Shown piece by piece: positions 28,150-36,354 of a stretch of 64,000 nt of DNA; the first letter of the stretch is position 1, and the number at the start of each line of letters is the position of its first letter. The DNA is taken from positions 1 to 64,000 of the forward strand of contig CAWBVG010000053.1 in assembly GCA_963792175.1 (NCBI GenBank), written 5' to 3'. A program made the translations under genes and the position numbers. The notes beneath the pieces were generated by a model that was given only the letters and a program-made list of their open reading frames with translations, did no database searches and was not told where the DNA came from. Source of the stretch: CAWBVG01 sp963792175. Its GTDB lineage: Bacteria; Acidobacteriota; Vicinamibacteria; Vicinamibacterales; CAVVIG01.

Positions 28150-29061
28150 ATGCGGACCACTGACGCGATCCTCAACGATTTGAACCTGAGTGCACGGGAC
28201 GCCTACGACCTGCCCACTTCGCACAAGCGTTTCGACGACGGCGGACAGTACCGCGTCGAAATCCCGTCGTGCGAGGGGCCGCGCGCGATGGAAGCGGTCG
28301 TGGCGGCCGCCGGCGAGCACGTCGTGCCGATTCATCGCATCAGCCAGGGCAGCGGCGTGATGCTTCAGACCGACGAGGAGATCCAGCGGATGGTCGCCCT
28401 CGGACGTGCACAGGGGATAGAAGTGTGCCTCTTCGTCGGACCGCGGGCCAATTGGGACGTCGGCGTGCAGGCCGCGACCGTGTCGGGCAAGGTGCTCGGT
28501 TCGTCGTTGCGTGGCGCCGATCAGCTGGCCTTCGGAATCGAGGACGTCCGGCATGCCGCGCAGCTGGGCGTTCGTTCGGTGCTGGTCGCCGACATCGGGC
28601 AGCTGCTGGTGCTCGGTCAGATGAAGAAAGCCGGCGACCTGCCGGGCGATTTCGTGCTGAAGATATCGGTGACGCTCGCGGCGGCGAATCCCGCGACCGC
28701 GCGCGTGCTCGAAGATCTCGGCGCGACGTCGATCAACCTGCCGGTCGATCTGTCGCTGCCGCAGATTGCGGCTATCCGGCTCGCGATCGACGCCGCGATC
28801 GATTTCTACGTCGAGGCGCCGGACGACTTCGGCGGTACCGTGCGTTACTACGAGATCGCCGAGCTGGTGCGCGTGGCCGCGCCGATTTACGTCAAGTTCG
28901 GCGTCAGGAACGCGCCTGCGCTGTATCCGAGCGGTCTGCATCTCGAATCCACCGTCGTCGCCTTGTCGCGCGAGCGCGTGCGGCGCGCCGCCATCGGTCT
29001 GGCGCTCCTCCGACGCTATGCGCCGGAAGCGGTCGCGTCGCCGCTGGCTGTTCAGGTGTGA
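28150..29061 (+). CDS. U32-peptidase-like TIM-barrel protein
   Basis: 303 residues from ATG 28150 (GAGG 9 nt upstream); GTG 28141 is an alternative that would make a leaderless mRNA, since TACGAT ends 6 nt before it. The sequence RFDDGGQYRVEIPSCEGPRA, LAFGIEDVRHAAQLGVRSVL, AAANPATARVLEDLGATSIN and FDFYVEAP-like elements indicate a TIM barrel related to the U32/collagenase-like peptidase group. The cysteine pattern of classical U32 enzymes is absent. Catalysis is unproven; the frame is intact. Confidence 0.6.
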   Translation: MRTTDAILNDLNLSARDAYDLPTSHKRFDDGGQYRVEIPSCEGPRAMEAVVAAAGEHVVPIHRISQGSGVMLQTDEEIQRMVALGRAQGIEVCLFVGPRANWDVGVQAATVSGKVLGSSLRGADQLAFGIEDVRHAAQLGVRSVLVADIGQLLVLGQMKKAGDLPGDFVLKISVTLAAANPATARVLEDLGATSINLPVDLSLPQIAAIRLAIDAAIDFYVEAPDDFGGTVRYYEIAELVRVAAPIYVKFGVRNAPALYPSGLHLESTVVALSRERVRRAAIGLALLRRYAPEAVASPLAVQV

Positions 29062-29067
29062 TGCGCT

Positions 29068-31439
29068 CTATCTCTTTGAGTCCTGCGCCGATTCCAGCAG
29101 CCAGATTTCATCACTCAGATGTTGACTGTTGGTCACCACCAGCTGCCGCCCGTCGCGCGAGATATCGAACGGGAAGTTGCTCCCGTAGAAGCGCAGCGCG
29201 TCCAGCGTTCGAGTCTGACCGCCATCGAGCGGTGTGACCACGATCTGCGTGTTGCCCTCAGACGTCACCATTTGATAGCCAATCTGTTTCCCATCAGGCC
29301 ACCAGACGGGCCACCCGCCGGTTTGCGTCACGCGGTGCAGTTCCGTCCCGTCAGCCTTGATCAGCCAGATCCCGCCAAAGAACGAACGGTCGACGCTGTA
29401 TGCGATCCACTCGCCGTCGGGCGACCAGCGTGGAGTGGTCGACGACGATTCGGTCAGGCGCCGCGCCTCGCCTCCGGCCACCGGCGAGATGTACACGCGC
29501 GTGGTGCCCCCCTCCGTCCGCGCGAACGCGAGCCATCGCCCATCGGGCGATATGTTAAGGAATGGTGCGTGGCCACTGTTCGCGTCGTTCCCCCTTCGAA
29601 TCGATGGACGAGCAGCGTGGCCCGCTGTCCGGCTGTTTTTGAAACGCAATCGCGCCGGTGCGCGCGACGCTCGGGAATTGATCAGGGCCTGGACCCTCGA
29701 CGTGAAGACAACCGGCCCGGTGCCATCCATCGGCATCACCCAAAGATTCGTGGCTCCGCCGCGACTGGACGTGTGAACGATCCCGCGGCCATCTGGAGTG
29801 AAGACCGGATCGGCGCTGACCACGCCCGGCGGGTCCTGCCACAGGCGACGGGCCTGGCCGCCCGCCGACGGCATCAGCCAGATTTCCTGCGCGACGCCGC
29901 CTCCGCTCCGGGAGAAGGCGACGAGGCTGCCGTCGGGCGACCACACGAGGCGGTTGAAGAACGGATTCACCGCGTCGGCCTTCAGCAGGATCCGCATCTC
30001 CGATCCGTCGACGGCAGCCACGGCCAGCGCCTCCGGTTCGCCGCGACGGACCTGAATGAAGGCGAGGTGGTTGCCGTCCGGCGACCAGACCGGAGTACGC
30101 CCGTCCGCAATCACCGGGATCGCTCTGCCTCCGAGCGTGGGGATCACGCAGATCTCGGGACGCGCGGGAGCGGGGCGACGCCGGGCGAAGGCGATCCGAT
30201 CCCCGTCGGGAGAGAACGACGGATCGTCCTTGAACGCGGCGTCATCGGTGAGACGGATCCGCTCGCCCCCAGCGACCCGGCGAACGTACAGGTTCACGGC
30301 GTCCCCATCGCTGGCGATGTAGGCGATCATCTTGCCGTCGGCCGACAGCGCCGGCGACCGTGCCTCGCCCTCCGACGACAGCAGCAGCGTCAGACGTCCA
30401 CCACCGACGGCGGGGCGCGGTGACGCCCGGTCGCGGTTCAGAAAACGCCACGCGCCAGCGACCGCCAGTGCTCCGATGACCAGCGCCGCGACACCCGCGA
30501 GCGCGCGCGGCGGCCTGCGGGCGATTCGCAGCGCGTCACGGCTCGCGCTCGAGGACAGCACGTCGCCCGAGTCGACATCGCGCTTCAGGTCCTCGAGGTC
30601 GTTCCCGAGATCACGGACGGTCTGGTAGCGGTGATCGGGATCCTTCACGAGCGCGCGGCGGACGATCCGACCGAGGTCGCGCGGCATCGCGGGGTTGACG
30701 TCCGTCACCGATCGAGGCGTGTCCTTGACGATTGACGAGATGACCGAGATGGTGGTGTCGCCCTGAAAGGGACGCTCGCCGGTCGCCATCTCGTAGAGGA
30801 TGACGCCGAAGCGAAAAGATGTCGGTCCGCTGATCGATGCGGCTTGCCTTCCGCCTGCTCCGGCGACATGTACGCCGCCGTGCCCAGGATGCGGCCTTCG
30901 CCGGTCGCATGCTCGCCGTCGGCCACGCGGTCATGCCGTCCGGCACGGACGCGGCGTTCGTGCAGCTTCGCCAGACCGAAATCGAGAATCTTCACGCGGC
31001 CGTCGAGCGCCCACCATGATGTTGGCCGGCTTGAGATCTCGATGCGTGATCCCTCGGGCGTGAGCGGCATTGAGCGCATCGGCCAGCGGAACCGCCATCG
31101 TCAGCAGCCGTTCCAGCGGCATCCCGCCCTTCGGAATCAGTTCCGCGCAGCGGGCGGCCGGCGACGAATTCCATCGTCAGGAAGGCAATGCCGTCGGCCT
31201 CCTCCACCGAATAGATCGTGACGATGTTGGGATGATTGAGCGCGGCGACGGTTCTGGGCTTCGCGGGCGAACCGGGCGCGGCGCTGCGGGTCGGCAGCTT
31301 CGCGTTCGAGCAGGACTTTCAGCGCGATGTCGCGATTGAGCCTGGTATCGCGCGCGCGATACACCTCGCCCATTCCGCCGGCACCGACCAGCGACAGGAT
31401 TTCGTAGGAACCGAGCCGAGCACCCGGAGCCAGACGCAT
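29068..31439 (-). CDS. Ser/Thr kinase fused to a TolB-like WD40/PD40 propeller, many frameshifts
   Basis: About 790 residues from ATG 31439. The kinase domain shows the P-loop (LVGAGGMGEVYRARDTRLNR), HRDLKPANIMVG, KILDFGLAKLHE and GTAAYMSPEQAEGKP, followed by a TM helix (ALAGVAALVIGALAVAGAW) and a PD40/TolB-type propeller with repeated SPDG motifs. The frame shifts at about 31258 (GGG for GG), 31152, 31008, 30838 and 30812 in the kinase. Four more shifts between about 29555 and 29706 are hidden because no stop results. The layout is the standard acidobacterial membrane kinase with an outer sensor propeller. Confidence 0.86.
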
Positions 31440-31504
31440 GACGCGCTCTCGCTGCCTGCCGGATTCGAGGGTAACGCCGAGGCCGATCGATGTATTGTGC
31501 TCCC

Positions 31505-31879
31505 ATGCTGGGCACCACCAACATCGTCGCCTTCGTCGCAGTAGCAGACTACGACAGATCGCGCGCCTTTTACGAAGGGATCCTCGGACTCACGTTCGTC
31601 AAGAACGACGGGTTCGCCCTGGTGATGGACGCCAACGGCATCATGGTCCGGTTCGTGAAGATGCCTGCCGTGACGCCGCAGCAGTTCACGGTGCTCGGCT
31701 GGCAGGTCACCGACATCGAGCGCCAGGTTGCCGATCTTCAGTCGCGCGGGGTTCAGTTCGAGCGGTTCGGATTCTTCGAGCAGGACGCGCTGGGGATCTG
31801 GACCGCGCCGGGCGGTGACAAGGTCGCGTGGTTCAAGGATCCCGACGGCAACGTGCTGTCGGTCTCGCAGCACGTCTAA
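31505..31879 (+). CDS. VOC/glyoxalase-fold protein
   Basis: 124 residues from ATG 31505. A single VOC domain: NIVAFVAVADYDRSRAFYEG, GLTFVKNDGFALVMDANGIM and KVAWFKDPDGNVLSVSQHV, the last being the typical C-terminal metal-site strand. Relatives include glyoxalases, fosfomycin-type resistance proteins and dioxygenases; the substrate is unknown. It is divergent from the kinase with 65 nt between starts, and TATTGT ends 6 nt before the ATG, suggesting a leaderless or nearly leaderless mRNA. Confidence 0.85.
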   Translation: MLGTTNIVAFVAVADYDRSRAFYEGILGLTFVKNDGFALVMDANGIMVRFVKMPAVTPQQFTVLGWQVTDIERQVADLQSRGVQFERFGFFEQDALGIWTAPGGDKVAWFKDPDGNVLSVSQHV

Positions 31880-31880
31880 C

Positions 31881-31959
31881 AGCAGCTCTCAGCTTTCGGC
31901 TGTCAGCTATCAGCTTCACCGCCGAGCGGGAGCGCAGCTGAAAGCCGAGAGCTGCGAGA
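31881..31959. repeat. Heptad-periodic hairpin between convergent genes
   Basis: The left part is a 7-nt tandem (CAGCTCT CAGCTTT CGGCTGT CAGCTAT CAGCTT). Its arm 31882-31901 pairs with 31936-31955 over 20 nt with two mismatches. It fills the space between the convergent VOC and sigma-54-like genes and probably acts as a bidirectional terminator. Confidence 0.7.
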
Positions 31960-32385
31960 TTAGCTGTCGATGTGATCGGATGGGGCGACGTCGAGCAGCA
32001 GAACGTTCAGCCGGTAGTACAGGTTCGCGAGAAACGCGCCGCGGCTGACGAGTGGATAGAGCGGGTCGGTCGTGGTCGAGATCACCTGCATCCGATTGCC
32101 CGGCGCGTCGAGCCAGGCGAGCAGCGCCTGCTGCTGATCCCGATCCAGCGCCGAGACCGATCGCACCACCAAGGTGGCCGGGCGATCGCAGGCCTGCGGC
32201 GCGCCACCCCAGGTGCCGAACGGCTCGGCCAGCCATTCCATCGCTTCCCCGACGATGGCATCGGTGGTTTCGTGAGGGCCTTCGAGGAGCGTATTCGGGC
32301 GTGCACTCACGAGAACCTGCCAGTCGTCCGGCCGCAAGGAGGTTGCCGTCGGACGCGATGTACTGCCGTCTGACGATCGAAACAT
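31960..32385 (-). CDS. Degenerate sigma-54 AAA+ domain fragment protein
   Basis: 141 residues from ATG 32385 (GGAGGGG 11 nt upstream); an ATG at 32427 is an alternative. The C-terminal half is recognisably from the sigma-54 activator AAA+ fold: ATLVVRSVSALDRDQQQALL aligns with the Walker B and following helix, and QVISTTTDPLYPLVSRGAF with FLANLYYRLNVLLLDV matches the sensor region. There is no Walker A, no GAFTGA loop and no DNA-binding domain, so it cannot act as a classic activator. It faces a receiver-like gene on the other strand. Confidence 0.62.
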   Translation of the reverse strand: MFRSSDGSTSRPTATSLRPDDWQVLVSARPNTLLEGPHETTDAIVGEAMEWLAEPFGTWGGAPQACDRPATLVVRSVSALDRDQQQALLAWLDAPGNRMQVISTTTDPLYPLVSRGAFLANLYYRLNVLLLDVAPSDHIDS

Positions 32386-32541
32386 CGGTTCCAAATCCCC
32401 TCCGAAAGTCTTCCGCCGAGCAGACATTTTGTCGCCGTACAGGCGCAAGTGTCAAACAACATGTTCGTAACTTTTCTGGCACTTTCTCGTTATTGCAGCA
32501 GTGGCAGGGATTTCGGCATTCGCGGGAGATCGGCCGAGGTT

Positions 32542-33045
32542 ATGCTACGCGACCGATACGGAATGGTGCGGCGGCGCGTACTCGCAGTCGATTCCCATAG
32601 AAAATGGCTGGACGCCTTGCGGGAAAGGTGGAACCACCTGGCAGAGATAGAGGTGTGTACCGAGTTCTCGGTTGCGCGCGCCCGTCTCTTCGAGGTGCCG
32701 CCACCTGATCTGCTCGTCACGAACCTGCGCCTCGGCCCGTTCAACGGCCTGCACCTGGTGTTTCTGGCGCAATCGGCCAACCTGCCGACGACCTGCCTGA
32801 CCTACGGCGCGCAGACGAACCCGACGGACGTGGCGCTGGCGCGCGAAGCGCAGCTGGCGGGCGCGTTCTACGAAGCGTCCTTCAAGCTGCTGCACGCGCT
32901 GCCGGCTTACATCCAGGGCGAGCTCCCGGACCGCGATCGGCGCGATCCGATGCGCAGCGATCGGCGCAGCTCGTTTCGCGGCGGCCGCCGCGCGACCGAC
33001 GTCACCGAAGTCCGGCTGACCGCCCACGATATCCTCGGCGTGTAG
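32542..33045 (+). CDS. Pseudo-receiver (REC-like) protein
   Basis: 167 residues if ATG 32542 is used; the frame is open to 32449, and ATG 32563 is also possible. The fold follows a response-regulator receiver: RRRVLAVDSHRKWLDALRER (first strand with one acidic residue), then DLLVTNLRLGPFNGLHLVFL, where the phosphorylated Asp of true receivers is Asn, and TTCLTYGAQTNPTDVALARE. A charged tail (DRDRRDPMRSDRRSSFRGGR) follows instead of an output domain. Phosphorylation is unlikely; it may be a binding or decoy module. Confidence 0.6.
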   Translation: MLRDRYGMVRRRVLAVDSHRKWLDALRERWNHLAEIEVCTEFSVARARLFEVPPPDLLVTNLRLGPFNGLHLVFLAQSANLPTTCLTYGAQTNPTDVALAREAQLAGAFYEASFKLLHALPAYIQGELPDRDRRDPMRSDRRSSFRGGRRATDVTEVRLTAHDILGV

Positions 33046-33047
33046 TC

Positions 33048-33602
33048 CTAAATTTTCTTTGCGACCGTTGCGTTGATCGTGATCCGCCGCAAGCCTTTGA
33101 ACGCAGCGAGCATCTCCTGATACGAGAAGTTCGCGTTCCGGCCGCTCGGATTCGGCAGCACGAAGACGCGCGCGCCTTCGAGCGTGATCGATTCGGGCTG
33201 CAGGCCCAGTGAAATCGCCACGCCGGGTTTGATCGCAAAGACCGCTCGACACAGCGTGACGCCGACCAACGCGACGACGTCCGGCTTCCACCGCCGCACT
33301 TTTCTTCGCAGCACGAGCGCGCCGGCCACGTACTCGGCCGGGCGCAGCGTGTCGATCCCCGGCGTCGCGCGCGGCACGAGGTTCGTGATGCCGAAGCCCC
33401 ACTCCGGCAGCCGGTGATCGTCCTCGGTGCCGATCGGCTCCGGCACCAGCCGCGAGTGGAAGAGCAGCTTCCAGAACCGATTTGAAGGGCCGGCGAAATG
33501 GTGACCGAGGGCCGCTGATCGCATGCCCGGGTTGATGCCGACAAACAGCACGCGCACCGGCGGCCGGACCCGATCGCGCAGTGGCGGTAGAATGGCGGCC
33601 AT
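33048..33602 (-). CDS. mug: G/T(U)-mismatch uracil-DNA glycosylase (Mug/TDG family)
   Basis: 184 residues from ATG 33602; the N-terminus is somewhat longer than E. coli Mug (168 aa), and a later GTG is possible. Motif A is VLFVGINPGMRSAALGHHFA, with the catalytic Asn of GINPG. Motif B is VFVLPNPSGRNANFSYQEM, the NPSGxN loop that binds the complementary strand. The enzyme removes uracil or thymine opposite G and starts base excision repair. It is divergent from the EVE gene, and the two ATG codons overlap in a CATG. Confidence 0.88.
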   Translation of the reverse strand: MAAILPPLRDRVRPPVRVLFVGINPGMRSAALGHHFAGPSNRFWKLLFHSRLVPEPIGTEDDHRLPEWGFGITNLVPRATPGIDTLRPAEYVAGALVLRRKVRRWKPDVVALVGVTLCRAVFAIKPGVAISLGLQPESITLEGARVFVLPNPSGRNANFSYQEMLAAFKGLRRITINATVAKKI

Positions 33603-34173
33603 GAACTGGCTCTTCAAGGAAGAGCCGTCGAACTACAGCTTCGACGCGCTCGTCAAGGACAAGTCGACGGTGTGGAGCGGCGTGCGGAACCCGGTCGCCC
33701 AACGGAATCTGCACGCCGTGAAGAAAAACGATCGGATCTTCTACTACCACACCGGCGACGAGAAGTCGGTCGTCGGCGTCGCCAAGGCGCTCGGCGACGC
33801 GTACACGGATCCGAACGATCCCACCGGCAAAGCCGCCGTCGTCGACGTCGGCCCGGTGAAGAAACTCCCGCGCCCGGTCACGCTGAAAGAGATCAAGGCC
33901 GATTCGTTTTTCAAGACGTTCGCGCTCGTCAGGATCTCTCGGCTCTCCGTGATGCCGGTGTCGGACGCGGAATGGGCCCGCATAGAGAGCATGGCGGGAA
34001 GCGAGTGGGCGGGAAAGTCAGGCTGGGTATACGGCCCCTCCTGCCCCTCTCGCCCTCGCGCCTACTTGTTCTCTTTGAACCCCGCTGGCACGGCGACGTC
34101 CGCGGCCGCCACGTCGGTGACGACCTTCAGGATTTCCGTCGTGCTCGACATCACCCTCGTGCGCCCTTTCTGA
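33601..34173 (+). CDS. EVE-domain protein, C-terminal end uncertain
   Basis: The EVE/PUA-like domain covers the first ~140 residues: MNWLFKEEPSNYSFDALVKD, TVWSGVRNPVAQRNLHAVKK, NDRIFYYHTGDEKSVVGVAK and ISRLSVMPVSDAEWARIESM. Family members bind modified bases in nucleic acids. The last ~50 residues do not resemble the family and lie antisense to the end of the DUF4412 gene, so the true stop was probably lost by an indel around 34000. A TAGAAT -10 ends 7 nt before the ATG, suggesting a leaderless mRNA. No neighbour suggests a defence island. Confidence 0.82.
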   Translation: MNWLFKEEPSNYSFDALVKDKSTVWSGVRNPVAQRNLHAVKKNDRIFYYHTGDEKSVVGVAKALGDAYTDPNDPTGKAAVVDVGPVKKLPRPVTLKEIKADSFFKTFALVRISRLSVMPVSDAEWARIESMAGSEWAGKSGWVYGPSCPSRPRAYLFSLNPAGTATSAAATSVTTFRISVVLDITLVRPF

Positions 34174-35090
34174 TTTTGATCGGCTCTCGGCGCTTTTCTT
34201 CTGGGTCGCGCGGCGCATCAGGCCACCCGCGATGCCGCCAAGCCCTCCGCTCGCGCTCGGCTTGCTCTCCTTCTGTTCCGCCGCGGCCTGCTCCGCCGAC
34301 TGCACCGCGTCGAACGTCAGCACGGTCATCACCGGCGTGCCGTCCATCTTGACGCCCTCGGCGCGCATCTTCGCGATCGCGGGCGCCATCATCGGATAGA
34401 GCGCGGCCGCCGCGGCCATGTCCTGGGCGGAGGCGCCGGAAATCATCGGTCCGTACAGCTTCTGCGCGTAGCGGATGTCGAAATCGACCACTTCCTTCAT
34501 CGCCGGTATGCGCGGGACCAGCCACTCGTCGGCGGTGAGCACGAGGCCGCCGTTCTCTTCGAGCGTCTTCCCTTTTTCGCGGACCGTGATCGTCATCACG
34601 ACCTGGTGCGCGTCGAAGCCGTTCACGACCTTCTTCTGTCCCGTGTCCTTGACGTCGAAGTCGATCTCGACGTTGTTCTCCTTCGGCGCGGGCTCGGCGG
34701 TCTTTTCGCGCGTCTGCTCTTTGCTGCTCCTTCTGCGCGCTCTGTTCCGCCTTCGCCTTGGCCTCTTCCATCCGCCGGCGAAGCTCGGCGAACGTGGCGA
34801 CCTTGTAGGTCTTCTTCTTCATGTCGAGCTCGTAGACCTTCTCTTCGCCAAGGTCGATGATCTGTCCCGTGGTGTCGTTGAACGTCGCCTTGCGATTGCC
34901 TTTCACGGCGACCGTGGACACGATTCCTTCCTTCGCGCCTTTGCCGCCGAACAAGTTCACCATCCGGCCGAGCATCCCGGCGAACTCGATCCTGGATTTT
35001 TCTTCCGAACGGACGTCCGCGCGGATCGCAGGGCGACGCCGCGAGGACAAGCAGCAATATGGGCACAGCCGCCCGAAACGGTCGATTCAT
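34062..35090 (-). CDS. DUF4412-like secreted protein, frame broken three times
   Basis: Start ATG 35090 behind AAGGAG; it overlaps the MFS stop as TGATG. A signal peptide (MNRPFRAAVPILLLVLAASP) is followed by a DUF4412-like region: MVNLFGGKGAKEGIVSTVAV, TGQIIDLGEEKVYELDMKKK, VVNGFDAHQVVMTITVREKG and NGGLVLTADEWLVPRIPAMK. A coiled, Lys/Glu-rich stretch sits at about residues 110-135. Frame changes occur near 35040, 34725 and 34190; the C-terminus ends DVAVPAGFKENK with a TAG at 34062-34064. Family members bind or report on surface ligands; function unknown. Confidence 0.8.
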
Positions 35091-36288
35091 CACATCTCCT
35101 TCGTGGGTGAGCCTGACGATTTTACTCTTCCGAGCGCGATCGTGACGAGCGCCACCGCCGGCGCCCAGGCGAACAGCAGCCGGGCGAAACCCATCCGTTC
35201 GAACAGGAACCCGCCGAGCGCCGGGCCGCCCAGCAGCCCCACGCCCCATGCGAGATTGTACAAGACCGTAGGCGACGCCGAACGATCGGACGCCGGCGTC
35301 GTTCGTCGCTTCCCCCATGTACGCCAGCGACGGTGTGATGACGAAGGCGCCCGCCGCCGCCGCGAACAGGAAGAAGCCGAGCGCCGACCCGAAGCTCCAC
35401 GCCTGTCCCAGGACCGGGACGGTGCACGCCGTGGCCATCAATCCAACCATCGTCATGCGTCGCGCGCCAAACCGATCGGCGAGCCGGCCGCAGATCGGGT
35501 GCAGCGATGTGGTGATCACGGCGGCCGTGCCGTACAGCATCCCGACGCGTGCCGGATTCACGCCGAGCGTGTTCAGGTAAAGCGACAGCACCGGTTCCAG
35601 CATCGAGATGGTGGCGGAGATCGCCACCACCGCGAGGGCGCACGCGGCGATCGCCGGCACGCGCAGCACCATCCCGACCGGCACCGCTTCGGCCGGCGCC
35701 TGGTGCGGGGGAAACTGGAGCCACATGAACAGCGCCAGGTCGAGCATCGCCATCACGGCCACGGCGATGAACGGCAGCCTGATGCCGCCGATCTCGTAGA
35801 ACCAGCCGCCGAGCGTCGGTCCGAACATCATCGCGAAGCTGGTGCCCATCATGACGATGCCCGTGATGCGTCCGCGCTCGCTGCTGTCGTAGAGGTCCGC
35901 GATCAACGCGAAGCCGACCACCCAGGTGACCGCGTCCGCGGCGCCCTGCACCAGCCGGGCCGCGAACAGCCAGGGCAGCGTTTTCGCGTACGCGAACAGC
36001 AGGCTCGCCGCGGCCAACGCCAGCAACCCGGCGACCATCGGCCCCTGTGCGGCCGATTCGATCCGACACCGCCCCCATCGGCACCGACACGACCAGCAGC
36101 GTCACGCCGAACGACCCGAACAACAACCCGATCATCGTCGGCGACGCACCGAGCTGACGGCTCAGCGCCGGCAACACGGGAATCGCGATCGAGTAGGCGA
36201 CGATGTCGGTGAAGGTCGCGAAGGTGACGAGCGCGACGGCGACGGCGCGAGAGCTGCGCAGCAGCGGACATGGGCGCGATTCAGACAC
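35090..36288 (-). CDS. Major facilitator superfamily transporter, two homopolymer shifts
   Basis: About 399 residues with twelve predicted helices. The loop 2-3 motif SVPMGAVSDRIGR matches MFS motif A (GxxxDRxGR), and later pieces include LIADLYDSSERGRITGIVMM and ICGRLADRFGARRMTMVGLM. The frame is lost at 36042-36045 (GGGG where GGG restores the frame) and near 35262 (an extra T before GTAC); the last helices read YNLAWGVGLLGGPALGGFLF. The substrate is unknown. The stop overlaps the DUF4412 start, so the two are translationally coupled. Confidence 0.87.
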
Positions 36289-36354
36289 GGTAAATCACGA
36301 AGGCACGAAGGCGTACGAAGCTCGACGCGTGACGAAGCCGTGTCACGCGCTTTT

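Noticed and set aside
32477..32496. TGGCAC...TTGC resembling a sigma-54 promoter before the pseudo-receiver gene
   Set aside because: The GG and GC dinucleotides are 15 nt apart; sigma-54 promoters need 10.
33601..34173. EVE protein as part of an anti-phage island
   Set aside because: Neighbours are a repair glycosylase and ordinary envelope genes; no restriction, toxin or phage gene is nearby.
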